Part shown: piece after piece, positions 57,201 to 64,000 of the stretch
Position numbering within the stretch: the first letter of the stretch is position 1
Layout of the letters: every line of letters begins with the position of its first letter
NCBI GenBank assembly: GCA_030549495.1
Contig: JAUIRK010000110.1
Coordinates: 310,001-374,000 of the forward strand
Origin: Nectonema munidae
Taxonomy: Eukaryota; Nematomorpha; Nectonematoida; Nectonematidae
Length of the DNA: 64,000 nt
Direction: 5' to 3'
Translations under genes and position numbers: made by a program
Notes under the pieces: model-generated
The model's input: only the letters and a program-made list of their open reading frames with translations
What the model was told of the DNA's origin: nothing
The model's database searches: none

Positions 57201-60031
57201 TGTGTATTCATATTGAGAGTCCGAAATTAGTTCCGTTGATTTTACATAATTACCTTCAAAAATTATATCAAAGAGTCGATTGCTGATTGGATTAGTATCA
57301 TGGCACATTAAAAGTTGTCGTTATTAATTAAGGAAACAAGATAGTTTTTGTTAAGATTGTTTCGATGCCCTTTTAATTTAAGTTAAGTATTACATTTTTT
57401 AGAGTTACAGAAGTGTTCAAATTCAAGATTGTTATAACACAATTCTTACAAAAAAAGTATCATTTTTATTTTCGTACAATTATTTGATTCGTGATCAAGA
57501 CCACAAAACTTACAAACAAAATTCGTTGATTCACACTCTTTGTGATAGTGATTAAACTTGTTGCACTTTGAATCCTGAAAAAAGTTTTTTGTTCAAAAAT
57601 ATTGCGATGTAAACCGAATGCCTAAATTACAGTATTTTTCGTTGTAATTAGAAAATTTAAACAAATTCACAATGTCTTCAATGTTGATATTATTTTGGCT
57701 TGAAATTATATTTTTGATTTCATCAAAAGAAATATTTTTATGAATATTTTTCAGACAAAAATATGGACTATTTTGTTTAAGATTTTCATCCATGTAGCCG
57801 TAGCCATTTCGGCTTAGAGAACTCTTTACACTATTGAGGCACTCAGTTGTTTGAGTTTCAAGAATAAGTCAATTGTCTTGTTTTTTTTATAACGTTTAAT
57901 TTTTAATTTATTATCAGAAGGGCTTTGACTTTAGAGTTTTTAGTATAACTTCCTTTGTATTGAATTCTGAATGTGATGGAAAGAAATTTGGGACAGCTAC
58001 AGTTAAAGTGGGCTTAAATGGAGCATTTTTTCAGGAGAAACATTCTGTGAAACAATAGATGAATAAGTAGATGTTTTTTTCCTTAGATTTCTTACTAGCC
58101 TTAATATCCTTGATTGCTATTTACGGCTTTCTTCAAATTCCCAATTGTTTCGTTAATAGTACTCAGTTCATCCTTGAATTCATCGCATTCTTTAATTTTA
58201 TATTTTTTAAAACGAAAATTAGTGCATTACAAATATTTTCCTTCGAAAATTCTGGACTTAATAAAGGCTTAACTTCACCCTGACGTGCAATACTCAAAAT
58301 CACTACTCAATTAGGAAAAGTGTAATAAATCAGAAAAAAGTGAGAAGAAAGAAAGAAGACAATTTAATTTTACTTGAGAATACAAAAAATAAGAAGAATC
58401 AAGAACTATTGAGCCGCCAAGTCAAGAATTTTGGGTGCAGCATCGAACAGTTAGAGGAATCATTTTTAATATTGGTAAATTCAAAAAAAATTTATAATTG
58501 GTAAATGAAAATAACGTAAGAAATTATACAATTAAATTTAAGAGCGTTTTCATTTTTTTATGAGCTTATCCCATAAAAACGTAATTTAAAAATCTTCTTT
58601 TGGCAAAATCTAAAGTTTTTTACGCATTTTATATCCCTTAGCAGTTGACCATAGTTACAAAAATAAAATTAATGTAATGTCAAAATATTCTTACTCTAGA
58701 AAAAAAGCAGATAAACCAACAACAAAAGATTTATCCGAGAATGAAGAATTTTTCTTGTTTTGCGTTGAAAGCTTCTACCTACATCAATTGCATAAATGGT
58801 AATCACATTCTATAAAAAACGTATTTCTATTTTCTCGATTCTGATATTCCTTCTCAATCCAATAGAGATTTTCTTTGCTTTAACGTAACATTTGTCACAC
58901 CTATGCATTTGTTCATTCAAAAACTTGTAATATAGCTAAAAATATTTTTATTTATATAATTTAATTTGCTAAAAAATTGTTATAAGCATGGGTCATTTTG
59001 GACTCATTTCCATTTTTAGCCAATTAAAAATTTACTGTTAATATAAACATTGGGATTAAGGTAAAATGTAGTGAGCCATATGTTTCCAAGTGTTTGAGAT
59101 TCGCCTTCTTCTCTCGGCCCTCTTTGTTTAATATTAATTATCATCGATTAAATTCGGTCTCAGAATTTAAAGAGAGGAAGTTTTATAATGTTTATGCTTT
59201 TACAATAACATTCTTATGGTTGATAAGACATCGGGTAAGGAAAACTAACAAATAATGTTACATAAGCTCATTTAGGGTCTAGAAATACCTGTTATAAAGT
59301 TAGAAAGCAATCACCTGAAATTCTGCTCATTTTACTCACGAAGATAATAAAAAGTTAACTTGAAAATAATGAAAATGCTATTTTATATATCTTATTTTTG
59401 AAGGGAGTTTGGATGTAAAATAGCAAACTCCTTTTTCGATAGAAAACAGAAAAAAGTTGAGAGTGAAGATATCAGAATGAAGATTTTTTCAACGCATGCC
59501 GCATTAAATTAGAGTAAATCTTAATTAAAGATTTTACGAATATAACATATGTAAGGGCTAGACCCAAAACATAAACTTCGTTTTAACCTTTAAATTTTTA
59601 CATTAAATACAAGAAAATAATTGATATATTGAATCGTAAGTCAAAATATTCACCAATAACTTTCCAACTTCATCTCATTAAAAATCTTAGCTCTATTTCT
59701 TTTTATATTTCATCAGAGATGATAAAAATAGCGAACTTTTAGAAAATTGGAGTCATTCAACTAAAATGAAAAAGAAAATGTTTGTTAATGAATCATCTTG
59801 TCTTTAATATTTTTAGCTTGGTACCACCACCAGTTTTTCAACAACTTTAATCGAAGAAACAATTTGGATACCACGGTTCAATTGATAAAAGAGCGAAATA
59901 AGAGAAAAGCTAGAACTGTTTTCAGCGACTTACAATTGAGCCAATTAGAATGCTCCTTTTCCAAGCAAAAGTATCTATCAACGAATCAAAGATCCAAACT
60001 TGCTGTCACATTAGGCTTGACAGAAACTCAA
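51004..60031 (+). CDS. bsh: BSX/bsh-like (or BARX-like) homeobox transcription factor, first two coding exons
   Basis: A nuclear DNA-binding transcription factor of the ANTP/NKL class. Exon 1 (51,004-51,268) begins [21 protein letters not shown] resembles the repressor motif at the N terminus of BSX and BARX proteins (TSFFIEDILL in human BSX). Exon 2 (59,817-60,031) encodes a linker and homeodomain residues 1-44: [17 protein letters not shown], then [23 protein letters not shown]. The phases agree (one base plus two bases of a Ser codon), and the second donor, GTAACA, falls at the classic site between homeodomain positions 44 and 45. [13 protein letters not shown] and LGL.ETQV favour BSX/bsh; KQKYLST also occurs in BARX. 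Positions 18-19 are Cys-Ser where Lys-Arg is usual, so the protein is divergent. Recognition helix 3 must be in a later exon, not found up to 64,000. The 8.5 kb intron holds two LINE copies. Confidence 0.7.
51915..55345 (-). mobile_element. Non-LTR retrotransposon, CR1/Jockey-like, 5'-truncated (LINE A)
   Basis: Read downward on the minus strand: the end of an AP endonuclease ([34 protein letters not shown]), a linker rich in Lys ([15 protein letters not shown]), then reverse transcriptase: [28 protein letters not shown] (family: QfGFR.g.ST), [26 protein letters not shown], the catalytic MYADDVTL, and the thumb [10 protein letters not shown]. The 3' end is probably at 51,915, where GAATAAATTCTTCTTCTTC (minus strand) gives a TTC-repeat tail. 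Several frameshifts; not active. It lies inside the homeobox intron, opposite to the gene. Confidence 0.85.
55410..58290 (-). mobile_element. Non-LTR retrotransposon with ORF1 remnant and internal deletion (LINE B)
   Basis: Minus strand from 58,290 down: an ORF1 remnant with [15 protein letters not shown] and a zinc-knuckle-like segment [27 protein letters not shown] (57,480-57,600). Then an endonuclease start ([36 protein letters not shown]), an abrupt jump into the reverse transcriptase palm ([36 protein letters not shown]-type thumb, [17 protein letters not shown]), and the C-terminal domain ([15 protein letters not shown]). About 1.5 kb of the family's normal length, including most of the endonuclease and the RT fingers, is missing near 56,830. 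The 3' tail GAATAAATCTTTCTTTC resembles LINE A's, so the two may be related families. It sits in the homeobox intron. Confidence 0.85.
58300..59810. other. Homeobox intron sequence, nothing recognised
   Basis: AT-rich intron between LINE B and exon 2. No RNA or repeat is visible. Some regulatory function is possible but unsupported. Confidence 0.4.
59817..60031 (+). CDS. bsh: Homeobox gene exon 2, homeodomain residues 1-44
   Basis: The acceptor is TATTTTTAG; the exon opens with two bases completing Ser, then [15 protein letters not shown]. The homeodomain begins at protein residue 117 in my joining; helix 1 and helix 2 are present with the conserved L16, F20 and R31, and the exon stops after Q44. 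Reading on past the donor gives only VTK and a stop, which supports splicing here. Confidence 0.8.
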
Positions 60032-60039
60032 GTAACAAA

Positions 60040-60785
60040 ATAATTTTCTTAAATTTATACAAAATTTTGAAATATTTCCTATCAAGAAAAAATTTCTAGT
60101 TATAATTTGAACCTCAATACTGCTAATAAATAAGATTTTAAGAGTGTAAAAATGCGTCATAATAATTCAACCATTTTAAAATTTCTTCATTCATTTTGCT
60201 AAAAATAAAATCTTTGCATCCTCGTCGATAAAATAAATTCTTTAAATAAAAATATACATTATATTTGCTGTCCAATTTTGAGTGACACAATATTGAAAAA
60301 ATTTTAGACAAGTTTTGATAAATCCTCTACATAATTTAAATGACCTAGAACTAATCACTTGCTGGCCATTTCATTAATTTTGAAAAGGATAAATCAGTTA
60401 TACAGGCAATTTTTTATGTTTTTGGGTCTCTCGTTTTCAGGCAATCTCCCACGAGCTTTCGTAATATTTTTTTCGGGAATTGGCTAAATTTCTGTTCAAA
60501 ATAAAAATAAAATAATTTTTCTATTCCATAAAAAATGATTTCTATGATAGGCTTCACTTTCAAAATTTGAGCAAGCATCGGTATTTAAAAGAAGTCTTTC
60601 CCAACTCCAATATTTTTCATACTCTCAATCAATTCTTGTAATAATATTTTGAATTCTTCTTTCAAGAAATTAAAATTTGATGTAAACAAGAAAAATGTTA
60701 TTGCGTCCTAATTTGAAGCTTTTACAAAAGAAGAGCACACAATCTGATTTAATCAGTGCACTTTCCATAATTTACCCCGTTTTTT
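60040..60785. other. Sequence after homeobox exon 2, nothing recognised
   Basis: Probably the next intron. I searched this and the rest of the window for the missing homeodomain end (KTWFQNRR or KTWYQNRR) and did not find it. Confidence 0.45.
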
Positions 60786-60789
60786 TCCA

Positions 60790-61080
60790 AAATAAAAAAA
60801 TTTTTAATTGGAAGGAGGAGTTTTTCTCTTTTTTTTTTTTTTTTGGGAGGGTTTGTTTGGCTTGCCCCCTTTTTCCTTTCCTTTAATTTTTGGGGTTTGT
60901 TTTAAAAAGAAAAAAAAAAATTTAAAAAAAAATCCCCCATTTAAAAATTTATTTTTTTTAATTTTAAAAAAAAATTATATATAGGGGGTTTTTATTATTT
61001 TTTTTTCCCCTCAAAACCCACACGTTTTTAATTTCCCTTTTTTATTATTTTTTAAAAAAAAAAATAAAAAATAAAAAAAA

Positions 61081-61128
<48 letters not shown>
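60790..61128. repeat. Homopolymer tract, probably unreliable consensus
   Basis: Alternating runs of A, T, C and G of up to about 50 bases, like the two tracts at 19-21 kb. It ends at the 3' end of LINE C, whose A-rich tail may have seeded it. Confidence 0.75.
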
Positions 61129-61129
<1 letters not shown>

Positions 61130-61130
<1 letters not shown>

Positions 61131-63790
61131 ATGAATAATACACAGAGCGGAAAACAATCGTCCCGCACCAACTTGAGTTGGGTGGCAGGGGGGGCAATGC
61201 AGTTACTGGATTCAAACATATAAAAGAAGAAGTTTTTTCTCACACATTAGATTAAAGGAGAAATTAGAAATGAAAAAGGATGTTATAGGAAGATAAGAAT
61301 AATATATGATTTAACTAATAAGTAAAGAGATTGAGTTTGACAGTCCCTTTCAAAGCCATGTTGGCCGCTCGAGGATACAAACGTAAAATATAATGGATTA
61401 GAATTCATAAGAGAGAGTAGCGTGTAAAGCATTTCCAAAGTAGTAAAAGGTGTTGAGGACAAAAGCATGAGAACATAATTTTGTACAATGAATGAATATA
61501 ATCCAGGTTAATGAAAATATTTATCACAAGCAAACCGTTCAGACGTGTACATTCTAGTTGAAAGGAATTAAATTTCTGACTGTTTTCATAAAATAAATCC
61601 TTGTTTTGCTTCCAAAAGAAAGGATCTAAAAAAGATTGTTTGGATTTTTCCCATTTGCATGAGGGAAGTGCAAAATTATGTGAATCCCTTCAAGAGGTTC
61701 TAAGAATGTTGACAAACATTTGTGAAATTCAAAAGTGATTGACAGCTAATTTACGTTGGTGGACGTCTTCACTTTCAAGAGTTTGTAGTGGAAAGTATTT
61801 GGCTTGTGCGAGAAATAAGTCCTATGTTGAAAACTATTCTCAATGCTTTTTTGAAGACGTGAAAGAGATTTGCGATTGAAGTGACCCCACTTGAAAACGC
61901 TGAATGTAAATGAGGGAGAAAGAGGTAGTAGTGGATCAGCGGGAAATGTATTTTTGAAAAGTTTAAGGATACCTATGGTGTGAGCAAGTTTATGGGTGAT
62001 TGAGTAATGTGCGTATTCCAGGATAAATTATAAGAAATCCTCAACCCTAGTAGATTGAAAGAAGATTTTAAATCGAATTCGAGTAAAAGTGGATTGAATG
62101 TTTTATTCTTTTTCTATAAGAAATACCATACTACAAGATTTGTATATCTTAATTTCCATATTGTTTGCTGATAGCCAGATCAATATATTATTATCTATAC
62201 TAGCACTCAAATATTCTTTAGTCCAACAATTTCCCTATAAAATGTTACTAATATCATCAGCAATGCAAAAACGTAGTGCCAACTGTCAAACAAAAGCACG
62301 TTTTCCTTTAAATATATATTGAATAGAAGAGGGCCTCAAATTAGAGATGTATCGAATATCCACATAAGCGAATCATCCGCAAAAATTTTTACATCCTCAT
62401 CCGCGGATTTTTTTCATGTTAACATCCGCATCCGCAATTTAAAATCAATTTTTATAAATATCTATTGAAACTTTCAGTATTTTTTTTGTTTATTAAAACT
62501 TAAAAGCTTTGTTATGTCTTTAAATTCTAGTAATAAAGGGATTAAAATAGAAAGATACTGTAAAATATAAAACATAACTTTTTAAAAATATTTTATATCC
62601 GCATCCGTGGAATGTAAAAAAATTCACATCCGATACATCTCTACGCTGAAATAGACCACTGAGGAACACCGAAAGTACACGGGCTTTATGTGAAAGACAA
62701 ACATTTATAGAAACATATTCATTTAACATATCAGTTAAATATGAATCAAAGAAAGAAATTGAAAACGGGAAGTAACTTAGAAAATTTAGTGTACTCAGTA
62801 AGGTCGTGTGTGAAATTGAATCGAATGCTTTTCAAAGGTCTCAAGTTTGTAAGTATTCAGTAGAAAAAGAAGAATGAAATCCAAATTGAAAATTTGAAAT
62901 TAAGTTATTATTGAATCTGTAAATTTTAACTTGTAATATCTTTCAAAAATGTAGAGACAGAGCTTTGGGATAGGCACACTTTTGGTAAGTTTTAATATAT
63001 TAGGAAAGATAGCTTGAGTTAAAGAGGCGTTAAAAATTACCATGAGAAATGGTGAAATATCATTTCAAATAATTTTGAGGTCGTGTGGAGATAGAAGACC
63101 AAAATAATCAGCACATTCACTGTCCTTCACATTCGAAAAGGCTGCTAAAACGTCGGTAATGGAAATTTTCATAAAAGGGAAGTTACTGCTTGAAGTGGGT
63201 CAGAATTTTTGGAAAGAATTTGTAGAATGCGCTTCGTATTAAAGTTTCTTTCAAAGCAATCAAAGAAAATATTGCATAGTAAGCTCGCTTGACTGATTAT
63301 TTATTATTTGTTGTCTAGCTCAAGCGATATAAGAGTTTTAGAACTATTTTTGGGAAATGAATTTATAAATTTCCAGGTACTTTTAAGTCAGGACTTTTTC
63401 AAATTTACATTTGGAGAACTTCATCTTCTATAAGTTGTAACAATGTACTTAACTTGATTTCTAAGAGAATCATACTTATTCTTCAAAGAGAATTAGCTTT
63501 GTTTTTTGCGTGTAAGAAAGTGCATCTCTTTTTAATATCTTTTTAAGAAGACCATCTTCTTTTTACCTTTATATTTACCATATGAATAGTAGATTTCTTT
63601 TTAAATGCCAACAACTTATTTATAAAAATATCTAAAACTAACTTTGGATCTTGCGCAAAATCATTTGATATAGAAAACCAATTCAAAGAAGCGACTAAGC
63701 GAGAGTATTGACTCTCCATACCTTCTAACTTTTTAGGTTTGAAGAATTCATTGTGTTCGATACATAATAGGAGAGGGTAGTGGTGAGAAA
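61130..63790 (-). mobile_element. Non-LTR retrotransposon, CR1/Jockey-like, decayed (LINE C)
   Basis: Minus strand from 63,790 down: a linker between endonuclease and RT (KLVLDIFINKLLAFKKK, KVKRRW), RT pieces FERYYKLKFT, SNFQFGFHSSFSTEYL (family: qfGFr...ST), KAFDSISHTTLLSTLNF, CTFGVPQWSIS, then a hAT MITE insertion, then GPLFNIYL, FCIADDIS (the catalytic box, decayed), and the C-terminal domain around THKLAHTIGILKLF. Frameshifts are frequent, so it is dead. It is a different family or much older copy than LINE A and B. The 3' tail runs into the homopolymer tract at 61,128. Confidence 0.75.
62333..62643. mobile_element. hAT-type MITE inserted in LINE C
   Basis: A non-coding 310-bp element with inverted ends TAGAGATGTATCG and CGATACATCTCTA (last bases at 62,643). 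Inside are several copies of CATCCGC / GCGGATG, the typical pattern of small hAT elements with ATCCGC repeats. The flanks CCTCAAAT (left) and GCTGAAAT (right, shifted by one base) look like a mutated 8-bp target duplication. It cuts the reverse transcriptase exactly between VPQWSIS and GPLFNIY, which are contiguous in the family. Confidence 0.8.
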
Positions 63791-63794
63791 TAGC

Positions 63795-64000
63795 AGAACT
63801 ACTACAACAAAATCTTGATGTGAAAGTTTGTTCGAAAGGAATAAAAAATGATGATGTAGAAGCATGTTGTATCTCTTCTCTTCCTCACATTTGGTTCATT
63901 AGAGCGCTCCCACGGTCAGACGCCTACTTCGGTCCATCGCGACGCGGATTTGCCTATCGGCTAAACCGTCTGTTATAATCCCTTGATTGGAGCATTTCTT
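63795..64000. other. GC-rich segment at window end, unidentified
   Basis: From 63,895 on the sequence is nearly 55% GC (GCGCTCCCACGGTCAGACGC onward). On the minus strand TAGCCGATAGG matches an RNA polymerase III A-box, but no B-box follows at the right distance. It may be the 5' part of LINE C or another repeat cut by the window edge. Confidence 0.3.

Noticed and set aside
63895-63990. tRNA gene at the window end
   Set aside because: An A-box-like string exists on the minus strand but there is no B-box and no cloverleaf.
1-64000. CRISPR array, bacterial operon, LTR element or retrovirus-like element
   Set aside because: The tandem repeats lack regular unique spacers, the genes have eukaryotic introns, and I saw no LTR pair or capsid/protease/integrase signature.

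Overview
This window looks like metazoan nuclear DNA, probably from an arthropod (the transposon mix would suit a copepod or similar crustacean, but this is a guess). It is strongly AT-rich, has GT-AG introns of up to 8.5 kb, few genes, and a dense load of decayed transposable elements. No bacterial, plasmid or viral gene organisation is visible, and I recognised no LTR element, retrovirus or Polinton.

Two host genes can be reconstructed, both on the + strand. (1) 1,839-17,180 holds the last eight exons of the mitochondrial replicative DNA helicase Twinkle. The exon phases agree at every junction, and the exons add up to 342 codons including the stop. The primase-like N-terminal half must lie upstream of the window. 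(2) 51,004-60,031 holds the first two coding exons of a BSX/bsh-like (less likely BARX-like) homeobox gene. An FFIRDIL motif lies at the N terminus, an 8.5 kb intron follows, and the second exon ends at the classic intron site between homeodomain residues 44 and 45. The last part of the homeodomain is not in the window.

Layout: 1-17.2 kb, Twinkle and its introns, which contain a tRNA-like sequence, a MULE scrap, a foldback element, a minisatellite and a ZBED5-like hAT fossil on the opposite strand. 17.2-32.8 kb, a transposon graveyard: a hAT split by a Tigger/pogo element, three further hAT remnants (one nearly intact with its terminal inverted repeats), two piggyBac fragments, a remnant of a little-characterised transposon family, a second Tigger remnant, and an RTE LINE tail inserted in a hAT. 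32.9-43.5 kb, satellite-like DNA: a 37-bp tandem array split by an insertion, a 1.2-1.4 kb palindrome, nested 246-bp repeats with a GC-rich hairpin island, and a 150-bp tandem array. 43.5-51 kb, mostly unannotated intergenic DNA with a GC-richer segment, a 140-bp array, one unrecognised ORF and a third piggyBac. 51-64 kb, the homeobox gene with three non-LTR retrotransposon (CR1/Jockey-like) copies in or downstream of its exons.

Three stretches (19.09-19.9, 20.36-20.8 and 60.8-61.13 kb) are runs of homopolymers. At least two of them replace the middle of recognisable transposase genes, so they look like unreliable consensus and not real biology. No new functional system stands out. The most interesting items are the divergent homeobox gene, the long palindrome, the hairpin-rich GC island and the short module inserted in a piggyBac gene.
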